Shown here in pieces: positions 45,717 to 55,704 of a stretch of 64,000 nt of DNA. This stretch comes from Pseudomonas svalbardensis (GTDB lineage Bacteria; Pseudomonadota; Gammaproteobacteria; Pseudomonadales; Pseudomonadaceae). The stretch spans positions 4,165,501-4,229,500 of the forward strand of contig NZ_CP125619.1 of the NCBI RefSeq assembly GCF_030053115.1. The letters are read 5' to 3'. A program made the translations under genes and the position numbers. The notes beneath the pieces are model-generated. The model saw only the letters and a program-made list of their open reading frames with translations. It ran no database searches and was not told the origin of the DNA. Each line of letters opens with the position of its first letter. Within the stretch, counting starts at the first letter, position 1.

Positions 45717-46265
45717 ATGCCCTGGAAGAACTCCGACTCACGCTACAGCACCGTGTCGATCACGCTGCATTGGTTGATGCTGGTCCTGCTGGCGCTGGTT
45801 TACGCCTGTATTGAATTTCGCGGGATCTTTCCAAAAGGCAGTGGCGGGCGGACGCTGATCACCGAATCGCACTTTATGCTGGGCTTGACGGTGTTTGTAT
45901 TGGTTTGGCTGCGGCTGTTCGCGCGCAGCCTGGGCCCGGCACCGCAAATCTTCCCGGCCTCGCCTCACTGGCAGACCGTGTTGGCCAAACTGATGCACTG
46001 GGCGCTGTACATTTTCATGGTCGCCATGCCGATTCTGGGCTGGCTGGTCACTAGCGCAAAAGGGCACCAAGTGATGTTCTACGGCTTCGACCTGCCGCTG
46101 CTGATCGCGGAGGACAAGGCGTTGGCCAAGCAGATCGAGGGCTGGCATGAACTCGGCGGCACCATTGGATACTGGCTGATCGGCCTGCACGCCGTGGCGG
46201 GGATTTATCACCACTATGTCGTGGGTGATAACACCTTGCTGCGGATGATGCCCAAGCGCGGGTGA
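45717..46265 (+). CDS. cytochrome b561 family protein
   Basis: A protein of 182 residues from the ATG at 45717, behind GAGGA. Four membrane helices (about 14-36, 50-70, 92-112 and 146-168) and His residues in SITLHWLMLVLLAL, TESHFMLG, MHWALYIFMV and WLIGLHAVAGIYHHY fit b-haem binding. Unlike the b561 at 23308 it stands alone, with no catalase partner. The electron acceptor is unknown. Confidence 0.9.
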   Translation: MPWKNSDSRYSTVSITLHWLMLVLLALVYACIEFRGIFPKGSGGRTLITESHFMLGLTVFVLVWLRLFARSLGPAPQIFPASPHWQTVLAKLMHWALYIFMVAMPILGWLVTSAKGHQVMFYGFDLPLLIAEDKALAKQIEGWHELGGTIGYWLIGLHAVAGIYHHYVVGDNTLLRMMPKRG

Positions 46266-46275
46266 ATCCAGCCGC

Positions 46276-47193
46276 TCACTGGAAACCCCGGCGGCCCTGC
46301 AAACCGCCGGTATGGATGAAGATCAGGCGCGTGCCCTTTTCCAATCTTCCCGCTTCTACTTGCTGCTTGAGCGCCAACAGGGCTTTGCCGGTATACAGCG
46401 GTTCAAGGGGAATGCCGCAGGCCTGTTCGGTCTGATCGATGAACTCGAGCAACAGCGGATCGACTTTGGCAAAGCCGCCACGGCTGGCGTCGAACAATTC
46501 ATAAGCGCGATTGTGTAAACCCGCCTCCCGCACGATCGAATCGACGTGCTGCGCAACCCCATGATCGTCGGGCACCGCCAGCGCGCCATACACCGGATGT
46601 TCACCTGCTTCGGCCAGCACCAGACCAGCCAGGGTGGTGCCCGTTCCGCAGGCCAGCCACCAACCTTCGTAGTCACTCCAGCCAAGACCGTTCAGTTGCT
46701 CGCTGACCATTGCCCTCAGCGGCATGCAGCCCCTGGCGCCCTGTAAACCACCGCCACCTTCCGGCACCGGATGCAGATCGGGATACTGCGCCTGCCATGG
46801 CAACCAGAAACCCGGCTCGTGCCGCGCTCGATAACCGCCATAACCGAGCCAATGCAGCTGCATACCGAACGCCTGCAAGTCTTTTACCGTTGGCGTTTCT
46901 TGCGGATGACCACGCAGCAGGCCAACGGTGCGAAAACCGAAACGTTTGCCCGCGGCGGCCAGTGCATGCAGATGATTGGAGTGGGCACCGCCCAGACTGA
47001 TGATGCCTTTGGCACCAATCAGGTCAGCGGCTTTCAGGTGCTCGATGAGTTTGAACCACTTGTTGCCGCTGATCAGAGGGTCGATCTGGTCGAGGCGCAG
47101 GATCCCGACTTCGATGCCGGCTGAGGTGAGCCAGTCGAATTGCAGGGGTTGCAGCGGGGCTTGGGGTAGCCAGTCGTTGGGCGGGAGAAGCAT
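46276..47193 (-). CDS. D-cysteine desulfhydrase / 1-aminocyclopropane-1-carboxylate deaminase-like PLP enzyme
   Basis: About 305 residues from MLLPPNDWLPQAP; an in-frame ATG at 47223 would add ten. It is a fold-type II PLP enzyme with the internal aldimine Lys in LISGNKWFKLIEHL, GAHSNHLHALAAAGK and the C-terminal HTGGLQGRRGF. Enzymes of this length and ending in pseudomonads are mostly D-cysteine desulfhydrases, making pyruvate, ammonia and sulfide; true ACC deaminases are about 338 residues and have conserved Lys, Glu and Leu positions I cannot confirm here. Confidence 0.85.
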   Translation of the reverse strand: MLLPPNDWLPQAPLQPLQFDWLTSAGIEVGILRLDQIDPLISGNKWFKLIEHLKAADLIGAKGIISLGGAHSNHLHALAAAGKRFGFRTVGLLRGHPQETPTVKDLQAFGMQLHWLGYGGYRARHEPGFWLPWQAQYPDLHPVPEGGGGLQGARGCMPLRAMVSEQLNGLGWSDYEGWWLACGTGTTLAGLVLAEAGEHPVYGALAVPDDHGVAQHVDSIVREAGLHNRAYELFDASRGGFAKVDPLLLEFIDQTEQACGIPLEPLYTGKALLALKQQVEAGRLEKGTRLIFIHTGGLQGRRGFQ

Positions 47194-47244
47194 CGATGCC
47201 GGCTCTGGGTGAAGAGCCAGCATTCTAGTCGCTCTGAGGACGCC

Positions 47245-47320
47245 TTCGCGAGCAGGCTCGCTCCCACACTCGATCCATGTCGCACCGAAGATCTACTGTG
47301 GGAGCGAGCCTGCTCGCGAA
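47245..47320. repeat. REPIN, gggagcgagcctgctcgcgaa type
   Basis: ttcgcgagcaggctcgctcc at the left and ggagcgagcctgctcgcgaa at the right form perfect 24-bp arms including the next four bases. This is the second REP family of the window, also seen at 42355 and, as a single hairpin, at 7028. Confidence 0.92.
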
Positions 47321-47346
47321 AGCCATTGGCACGCTGAGCCTGCTTA

Positions 47347-49407
<2,061 letters not shown>

Positions 49408-49595
49408 TCACGGAAAAAGTGCAGGAGCTCTTCGGCCCCCGTCAGTCATGTTGGACAGACTAAGAGTCGCGCCGCTGTCACTCAATGACCGTAACTGACA
49501 ACTTATTGATCCAAATGTGCAGCGCCCCTTGGCAAGTGCCGGCGTGCGCCCTACCCTAGTCGCGAATCCTGCACACGGCCATTGACTGTTTCCCC

Positions 49596-50726
49596 ATGCG
49601 CAAACTTCTGTATTTGACCTTCTCCATGGCATTGATTGCCGCCCTTACGACCTACGCCATGTGGGCCGCGGACCGTCCGGTGGGTCATTACCTGTCGGAC
49701 CTGCGCATCAACCTCGCGGTCGACCAAGGCACACCCGCCGATCGCGGCAACTTGCTGGGCATCCAGCCCGAGCTGTTTCCCACCGACTATCAAAGCCCCG
49801 AGCGCTTGCACCGCAAGCTGGCGGCCTATTTGCAGAAGGCCCAGGACCAGGGCCTGCTGAACGAAAAAACCATCGTCGTCCTGCCCGAACATGTCGGCAC
49901 CTGGTTGATGGTCAGCGGCGAGAAAGATGAGCTGTACCAGGCGACCACGCTCAAGGAAGCCATGAACTGGCTGGCGGTCAGTAACCCACTGAAGTTCGTC
50001 CGCGCACTGATCAGCGCCAAGGGCGAAAAACGTCTGGACGATGCGCACCTGCGCATGAAGGCCAAAGGCATGGCCAAGGACTACCAGGCGCTGTTTGGTG
50101 GTCTGGCGAAAGAATTCCACGTGACGTTGGTGGCGGGCTCCATCGTGCTACCCGACCCCAGCGTCATCGACGGCACCCTGAAAATCGGCCGCGGCGCGTT
50201 GTACAACAGCAGCGTGGTGTTCGGTCGCGATGGCCTGCCGATCGGCCAACCCCAGCGCCAGATGCACCCGATTTTCGCTGAACATGATGTCATCGCCGCC
50301 AATGGCGAGCATACGCTCAACGTCGTCGACACCCCGGCCGGACGCCTGGGCGTGCTGATCGGCAGCGACAGCTGGTACCCGGACAATTACCGCAAGCTCG
50401 ACGACCAGGGTGCGCAGTTCGTCGCAGTCCCGGCGTTTGTGGTCGGGCGCGGCACCTGGGACAAACCGTGGCGCGGTTACAAGGGGCTGTCGACGCCTGG
50501 CTCGGTCAGTCTCAAGGCCGGCGAGCTCAGCGAAGGCCAGGCCTGGCATCGTCTGACACTTACCGCTCAACCGCCCAGCAGCCAGGCAATCGCCGGCATG
50601 AGCGTGTTCCTGCGCGGTCAGTTCTGGGATCAGGGCAGCGCCGGTCAAAGTTTTCTCAGCAGCAATGGGCAGCAGTTCGCCGACGGCAATGCACGTGGCG
50701 CGCGTTTGCTGAACCTCTGGTTGTAA
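49596..50726 (+). CDS. nitrilase-superfamily protein lacking catalytic Cys
   Basis: A protein of 376 residues with an N-terminal signal anchor (about 4-22, LLYLTFSMALIAALTTYAM) and a carbon-nitrogen-hydrolase fold. Glu98 in VLPEH fits the family Glu. The family Lys (usually YRKxHL) appears as QRQMHPI with Gln222, and the ICYD motif with the nucleophilic Cys reads IGSDSWYP, so Gly256 stands where Cys should be. It is therefore unlikely to hydrolyse amides or nitriles in the usual way. It overlaps no gene and lies three bases before an AraC regulator, likely in the same operon. Function is unknown. Confidence 0.82.
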   Translation: MRKLLYLTFSMALIAALTTYAMWAADRPVGHYLSDLRINLAVDQGTPADRGNLLGIQPELFPTDYQSPERLHRKLAAYLQKAQDQGLLNEKTIVVLPEHVGTWLMVSGEKDELYQATTLKEAMNWLAVSNPLKFVRALISAKGEKRLDDAHLRMKAKGMAKDYQALFGGLAKEFHVTLVAGSIVLPDPSVIDGTLKIGRGALYNSSVVFGRDGLPIGQPQRQMHPIFAEHDVIAANGEHTLNVVDTPAGRLGVLIGSDSWYPDNYRKLDDQGAQFVAVPAFVVGRGTWDKPWRGYKGLSTPGSVSLKAGELSEGQAWHRLTLTAQPPSSQAIAGMSVFLRGQFWDQGSAGQSFLSSNGQQFADGNARGARLLNLWL

Positions 50727-50729
50727 CCC

Positions 50730-51770
50730 ATGAAACCGTTGCCGATGCGCCTCGGCGATCTGTCGGTGGGCTTTGTTCATAGCCTGGCCGACGCCGTGCG
50801 CAGCCACGGTGTAGACCCTCAGCCACTGCTCGAACAATACGGCCTCGACGCGGCTCGCCTGAGCGAAGCGAGCGCCCGGCTCTCGATCCCGCGCTACATG
50901 CGCCTGGGCCACAGCGCCATTCAACTGACCGACAACCCGGCACTTGGCTTGCGCATGGGTCAGCTCAGTCGCCTGAGCCAGGTCGGCCTGGCCGGGGTCA
51001 CCGCCGCTCAGGCGCCAACGGTGCGAGAAGCCGCGCGGTGCCTGATTCGCTTCGAAGCCTTGTATGGCTCCAACTATCGCGGTCAATCGAGCTTTCACGA
51101 AGACGCACAAGGCGCCTGGCTGCGGTTTTATTCCATCAGCCCTTACAACGCCTACAACCGCTTCGTGGTGGATTCGATCATCGCGGGCTGGTTGCAGCAA
51201 TTGTCCAGCATAAGCCCTGCCCGGTTGCGGGCCGAACGCATCGAGATCGAGTTCGAAGAGCCAAATTACCGCACGGCTTATGAAGTGCTGGGCGACTGCC
51301 CGATCCAGTTTGGCTGCGAGCACAATCAACTGCGCTTGAGCCTTGCCAGCCTCGCCCAGCGCAACCCGGAACACTGCCCGAGCACCTGGCGACACTTGCT
51401 GCAACTGTGTGAGCGGGAACTGGAGCAGCTGACACGTACCCGCAGCCTGCGTGAACGCATCACTCAGTTACTGGGGCCATTGCTCAATGGTGGCCGGGAA
51501 CCCGACCTGGAAGAAGTGGCGGCACGCCTGAAGCTGCCGACCTGGACCTTGCGGCGCAAACTCGCCGAGGAAGGCACGCAGTTTCGCGCGATCCTCAATG
51601 ACACGCGTCGCGACCTGGCCATGACCTACATCCGCGATACCGAACTGGCGTTCGGAGAAATCGCCTACCTGCTGGGCTTTGCCTCAGCCGAAGCCTTTCA
51701 ACGGGCCTTCAAACGCTGGAGCGGCCAGACTCCCGGCGAGTTTCGCCGCAGTCATCGCCAATCCGCTTGA
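50730..51770 (+). CDS. AraC family regulator (OruR/ArgR-like type)
   Basis: A protein of 346 residues: an N-terminal Arabinose_bd-type domain (about 20-205, LLEQYGLDAARLSEASARLS, RYMRLGHSAIQLTDNPALGLRMG) and a C-terminal double helix-turn-helix (about 245-342, LEEVAARLKLPTWTLRRKLAEEG, IAYLLGFASAEAFQRAFKRW). It starts three bases after the nitrilase-like gene, so they are cotranscribed. The controlled gene and inducer are not evident. Confidence 0.9.
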   Translation: MKPLPMRLGDLSVGFVHSLADAVRSHGVDPQPLLEQYGLDAARLSEASARLSIPRYMRLGHSAIQLTDNPALGLRMGQLSRLSQVGLAGVTAAQAPTVREAARCLIRFEALYGSNYRGQSSFHEDAQGAWLRFYSISPYNAYNRFVVDSIIAGWLQQLSSISPARLRAERIEIEFEEPNYRTAYEVLGDCPIQFGCEHNQLRLSLASLAQRNPEHCPSTWRHLLQLCERELEQLTRTRSLRERITQLLGPLLNGGREPDLEEVAARLKLPTWTLRRKLAEEGTQFRAILNDTRRDLAMTYIRDTELAFGEIAYLLGFASAEAFQRAFKRWSGQTPGEFRRSHRQSA

Positions 51771-51773
51771 CGC

Positions 51774-51860
51774 TTACAGCTCGGTAGCGTCTTCGGCCGG
51801 TTCCAGCGGGTCCAGTTCAAACGCCTGATACTCGAGCAGCTCTTCTTGATAATCGTCCAT
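51774..51860 (-). CDS. small acidic protein, 28 residues
   Basis: Reads MDDYQEELLEYQAFELDPLE then PAEDATEL. The ATG at 51860 follows a GGGGGA site with six bases between, a strong ribosome site; a longer frame reaching 51956 has none. Eleven of 28 residues are acidic and none basic, which is far from chance translation of high-GC DNA. It stops three bases from the convergent AraC stop. I do not recognise a family, and I infer only that it is translated. Confidence 0.55.
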   Translation of the reverse strand: MDDYQEELLEYQAFELDPLEPAEDATEL

Positions 51861-52073
51861 TTTGAATCCCCCACAGCTCGTTGAAAAAAACGCCTGAATA
51901 AATGACCAGCGCTCCGAGCATAAAGTGCCCACGTGAAAGAAAAATGACGCAGGCACGCCGCTCAGCAGCTACTTAATAAAACGTAGCAGGCCGTCAGGAA
52001 TTTATCACAGGATTTTTTCGATACAGGCCGTAGGACAACGGGCTGGGTTGACGCGGATCAATTTAAAAGCGCC

Positions 52074-52110
52074 GCTGCGGGATCGGTGTCGTCTGACCTG
52101 ATCCCGCAGC
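52074..52110 (-). terminator. terminator-like stem after the DUF2242 gene
   Basis: gctgcgggatc (52074-52084) and gatcccgcagc (52100-52110) pair over 11 bp; on the minus strand a T-containing tail follows. It lies 13 bases beyond the stop codon of the lipoprotein gene. Confidence 0.65.
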
Positions 52111-52122
52111 GTCAGAGTACGA

Positions 52123-52950
52123 TTACTGTCCTGATACAGGAATGGCCGAAATAGGCTCGGTGGGTGGAGGCAGGCTTGATTGGGGCGGCGGAGTGACCGT
52201 TTCCGTGGTCGATGCCGGCTCGCCGTTCTCGGCCGGAGCAATCGGAGCGGCTTCAGGCGGCGGTGCAACCGGCTCAGAGGCTGCTGGAGCAGCTTCGGCA
52301 GGCGCCGGCGCAGGTTCTGCCGCAGGTGCCGGGGTCGGCACCAACGGAGCCGGTGCGGCCTTGGCTTCAGGCACGCCGAGATCAGGTTTCGGCTTCTCCT
52401 TGATGTGCGCGGCCTTTTTCGCTTCCGGCGGCAGGAACAACTCGACCAGGGTGAAGAAACGCTCGTAGAACTTGGGCGACGATACGGTTTCGCTGGCAAC
52501 CTTGACCATCGAGTCGTCGGACGAGCCGATCGGCATCGACACAGAACCCAGCACGCCTACACCAACGCTGGCGGAGTTGTTGGTCTTCTTCAGCGCATAA
52601 CGGTCCTGCAGGGCGTTGGCGAACATCGTCGCGTGGAGCCCCTCACTACCATCATCGGCACAGACCACACTGAAGCTGATCTCCAAGTGGCTCTCGCCGG
52701 TCTGCTGGAAGCTTTTGTGTCCGCTGACCAGTTTCGGGTCGGAGCTGGTGATGATGTAGCCTTGGCTGAGCAACGCCCGACGGGCGGCTTCGCACGTCTG
52801 CGCATCCGTCACCGGGTAGCTGCGCGAAAACGTTCCGGAGTCATCGAAATTCTCATGCTCATAGATAGGGGCTTTCTTCGACGAGCAGCCGGCAGCGGCG
52901 GCCAGCACCAATGCCAGCCCGGCAACACGCATGGGAAATGATTTAAACAT
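52123..52950 (-). CDS. DUF2242 lipoprotein
   Basis: A protein of 275 residues with a lipoprotein signal (about 1-22, LALVLAAAAGC with the lipid Cys), a DUF2242 domain (about 28-170, VTDAQTCEAARRALLSQGYI) and a long low-complexity Pro/Ala/Glu tail (about 185-275). The tail would extend through the envelope or remain disordered. The repeated PA segments produce long spurious open frames on other strands. Function is unknown; it is commonly found upstream of nothing conserved that I recall. Confidence 0.85.
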   Translation of the reverse strand: MFKSFPMRVAGLALVLAAAAGCSSKKAPIYEHENFDDSGTFSRSYPVTDAQTCEAARRALLSQGYIITSSDPKLVSGHKSFQQTGESHLEISFSVVCADDGSEGLHATMFANALQDRYALKKTNNSASVGVGVLGSVSMPIGSSDDSMVKVASETVSSPKFYERFFTLVELFLPPEAKKAAHIKEKPKPDLGVPEAKAAPAPLVPTPAPAAEPAPAPAEAAPAASEPVAPPPEAAPIAPAENGEPASTTETVTPPPQSSLPPPTEPISAIPVSGQ

Positions 52951-53128
52951 TGAACATCCTGAGGAAAACGGTCCGGGGCGTATTGTGCAACAGATCGATG
53001 CTTAGCGGAGTATCGATTAGTGTCTTAAAACAGTTACAAGTGTACTGACTGTCATTTACAGGAAAAAGTCGCACGGTAAATACTCAGCCGACGGGTAACC
53101 CGCCCTGCATTTGTTTCGCCCATAAAAA

Positions 53129-53150
53129 ACCCCAGCCTTTCGGCTGGGGT
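53129..53150 (-). terminator. terminator of the ppiD transcript
   Basis: accccagcc and ggctggggt with a loop of four bases; on the minus strand it is followed by five T. It lies 30 bases past the ppiD stop codon. Confidence 0.88.
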
Positions 53151-53179
53151 CTTTGTGTCGCGACAAGCTCAGTCAGGCA

Positions 53180-55051
53180 TCAGAAGCGCTTGATCTCAGC
53201 CTCGCTTTCAAGCAGCTTGCGGTAAGCAGCAAAGTCTTGCTGGCCGATACGCGAGGCGAGGAAGCGACGGTATTGAGCCTTCTCTTCTTCGGTCGGCGCA
53301 GCCGCTTCGTTCACGCTGTTCAGACGCACAATCACCAGGCTACCATCGGCCAGGGTCACGCTGCTGAAGGTCGGCTTGTCCTTGGCGACAGGCTTGGGCA
53401 TGCGGAACAGCGCCTGCAGCACGGTTGGGTCAACCCCTTCCTGGCCACGAGTAGCTGCCTGGGTCACTTTCCAGCTCTGACCGTCGATCGCCTTGTCCAG
53501 CGCAGTCTTGCCATCGCGCAGGCTGACAATCAGCTCTTCAGCCTTGGTCTTGGCGGCAGCACTGGCGTGCTCCTTGGCCAATTGCACGCGAATGCTGGCA
53601 GCCACGCTTTCCAGCGGTAGTTGCGCAGGCTTCAGGTGTTCCTTGGCGCGCAGCACGATCACGGTTTCCGGATCGAGCTCGATGGCGGTACTGTTGGCAC
53701 CCTCATCCAGCACTTCAGGGCTGAACGCAGCAGTGACCACGGCACGGTTGGCCGCAACACCTTCGCCACCTTCACGGCCGAACGGTTTGGACGTATGAAC
53801 AGTGAGCTTCAGGTCCTGCGCCGGCTGAGCCAGATCGGAGGCTTCGAACGACGAGTCTTCCAGTTGCTTGGTCGCCTCGACGAAACGCTGCTCGACCTGC
53901 TGGGTTTTCAGCTCACGGGTCAGCTTGTCTTTCAGGCTGGCGAGCGTCGGCACTTCAGGCGCTTCGACACCCAACAGCTTGATCAGGTGGAAACCGAAGT
54001 CGGTGCGAACCGGCGCCGAAACCTGATCCTTGGCCAACGCATACAGCGCTGTTTCGAAGGCTGGATCGTAGACACCAGGACCTGCGTATCCGAGGTCGCC
54101 GCCGTTGTTGGCCGAACCCGGGTCCTGGGAGAATTCCTTGGCCAGAGCCTCGAACTTCTCGCCTTTTGCCAGGCGTGCCTGGACCTCTTCGATCCTGGCC
54201 TTGGCTTGCGCTTCGGTCACCTTGTCGTTCACTTCGATCAGAATGTGCGCGGCCCGGCGTTGTTCAGACAGGTTCGCGGTTTCTTTCTGATACGCCGCTT
54301 GCAGGTCCTCGTCCTTGACGCTGACCTGATCAAAGAAGGAAGCCTTCTTCAACTCCAGGTAATCAATGACCACCTGATCCGGCGTCATGAATTCCTTGGC
54401 GTGTTCGTCGTAGTAGGCTTTGACTTCATCGTCGGCCAGCTTCACAGCCGCCGGGTCAGCCTTGACGTTCAGCGAAGCGAAATCGCGGGTCTGTTTTTCC
54501 AGACGGGCGAATGCCAGAACCTGTGCGTCGGTGACGAAACCGCTACCTGCCAGACCAGCGCGCAGCTGACCGATCAACATTTCCTGAGCCAGCATCTGGC
54601 GGAATTGCATGCGGCTGTAGCCGAGTTGGCGAATAACCTGGTCGAAACGCTCTGGGCTGAACTTGCCATCAACCTGGAATTCAGGTGTTTGAAGGATCAC
54701 CTGGTCCAAAGCAGCTTCGGAAAAAGCGAACTTCGAATTTTCTGCGCCTTGCAGCAGCAACTTGCGGTCGATCAGGCCTTTGAGGGCCGATTCGCGCAGC
54801 ATTTTTTCATCGAGCAAGGAAGCATCGAAATCCTTGCCAAGCTGTTGCATGAGCTGACGGCGTTGCATATCAACCGCCTGGCTCAGCTCGTTTTGACTGA
54901 TTTCTTCACCATTGACCTTGGCCGCGTCCTGGCTGTTGGTCGTCGCCTGGAAAATGGCCTCGATACCGGTGAAAGCCATCAGTACAACGATGATCCCGAT
55001 AATGGTCTTGGCAATCCAGCCTTGTGAATTGTCCCTGATATTCTGCAGCAT
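53180..55051 (-). CDS. ppiD: periplasmic folding chaperone, SurA/PpiD type
   Basis: A protein of 623 residues, the size of PpiD. A short cytosolic start is followed by one membrane helix (about 16-34, TIIGIIVVLMAFTGIEAIF), a SurA-N-like chaperone region (about 40-240) and one parvulin domain (about 265-360, AAHILIEV, FEALAKEFSQDPGSANNGGDLG then VRTDFGFHLIKL). It is a membrane-anchored chaperone at the Sec exit, with little or no prolyl isomerase activity in E. coli. Its place after hupB, lon, clpX and clpP is the standard order. Confidence 0.95.
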   Translation of the reverse strand: MLQNIRDNSQGWIAKTIIGIIVVLMAFTGIEAIFQATTNSQDAAKVNGEEISQNELSQAVDMQRRQLMQQLGKDFDASLLDEKMLRESALKGLIDRKLLLQGAENSKFAFSEAALDQVILQTPEFQVDGKFSPERFDQVIRQLGYSRMQFRQMLAQEMLIGQLRAGLAGSGFVTDAQVLAFARLEKQTRDFASLNVKADPAAVKLADDEVKAYYDEHAKEFMTPDQVVIDYLELKKASFFDQVSVKDEDLQAAYQKETANLSEQRRAAHILIEVNDKVTEAQAKARIEEVQARLAKGEKFEALAKEFSQDPGSANNGGDLGYAGPGVYDPAFETALYALAKDQVSAPVRTDFGFHLIKLLGVEAPEVPTLASLKDKLTRELKTQQVEQRFVEATKQLEDSSFEASDLAQPAQDLKLTVHTSKPFGREGGEGVAANRAVVTAAFSPEVLDEGANSTAIELDPETVIVLRAKEHLKPAQLPLESVAASIRVQLAKEHASAAAKTKAEELIVSLRDGKTALDKAIDGQSWKVTQAATRGQEGVDPTVLQALFRMPKPVAKDKPTFSSVTLADGSLVIVRLNSVNEAAAPTEEEKAQYRRFLASRIGQQDFAAYRKLLESEAEIKRF

Positions 55052-55153
55052 GCGTCCCCCAGAAACGGTTGAACTTCAAAATTAGGCAACCGTGGAGCGT
55101 GGGTAGAATCCGGATAGAAGAAAGGCGCATCCGAGGATGCGCCTTCTCGTAAC

Positions 55154-55231
55154 TGGCGGAGCGGACCGATGACTCGAACTTGCGAGCCTCGGCGTCTCGG
55201 ATCGGCGACTCGCCGACTGGACTACCGCTCC
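55154..55231 (-). pseudogene. decayed tRNA-Asp copy
   Basis: On the minus strand the 78-base segment starts GGAGCGGTAGTCCAGTCGG and ends GTCCGCTCCGCCA, matching tRNA-Asp (77 nt) at both acceptor-stem halves (7 of 7 bp), the D-arm start, the T-loop TTCGAGT and the encoded CCA. The middle does not fold: the anticodon stem CGATC/CCGAG has one pair, the loop CGAGACG lacks U33 and has no GTC anticodon, and two extra bases separate the T-loop from the acceptor. It is a relic in the ppiD-hupB gap. Confidence 0.8.
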
Positions 55232-55284
55232 GCTGCCAGGTCAGGCATGACCCCGACCCGGATAGGCAAAAACCTGAATCGAAC

Positions 55285-55557
55285 TTAGTTAACAGCTTCT
55301 TTCAGCGCTTTACCGGCTTTGAAACCTGGTTTTTTAGCGGCTGCAATTTCCAGCGTCTTACCGGTCTGTGGGTTACGACCAATGCGAGCTGGACGATCGG
55401 TGACGGAGAAAGTACCGAAACCAACCAGAACAACAGAGTCGCCAGCCTTGAGAGCGCCAGTGACGGATTCGATTACAGCGTCCAGCGCACGGCCAGCAGC
55501 AGCTTTCGGGATATCAGCGGATGCAGCGATAGCATCAATCAGTTCCGACTTGTTCAC
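55285..55557 (-). CDS. hupB: DNA-binding protein HU-beta
   Basis: A protein of 90 residues of the HU/IHF family: [16 protein letters not shown], the arm segment [20 protein letters not shown] with the intercalating Pro, and the C-terminal [19 protein letters not shown]-beta dimers compact and bend DNA and help initiation of replication and gene control. It follows lon in the same direction, 147 bases after its stop. Confidence 0.96.
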   Translation of the reverse strand: MNKSELIDAIAASADIPKAAAGRALDAVIESVTGALKAGDSVVLVGFGTFSVTDRPARIGRNPQTGKTLEIAAAKKPGFKAGKALKEAVN

Positions 55558-55704
55558 TCTAAGTCCCCTTATATCTATTTGAGTATGATTCTAAGTTTTT
55601 TGGTGAAAGCAAAAACGAGTGCTGAATGGCCTACAGACACTTAAGAGCCGCTTTATAACAAGGGCTCTAAAAAGCTGTCAACAAGCCACCCAGGCAAATG
55701 CGTA

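Noticed and set aside
52005..52499. Arg/Pro-rich frame overlapping the DUF2242 gene
   Set aside because: It is the shifted reading of the Pro/Ala-rich tail, with extreme composition and no ribosome site.
53621..55027. Long open frame antisense to ppiD
   Set aside because: Shadow of a certain gene; no start context.
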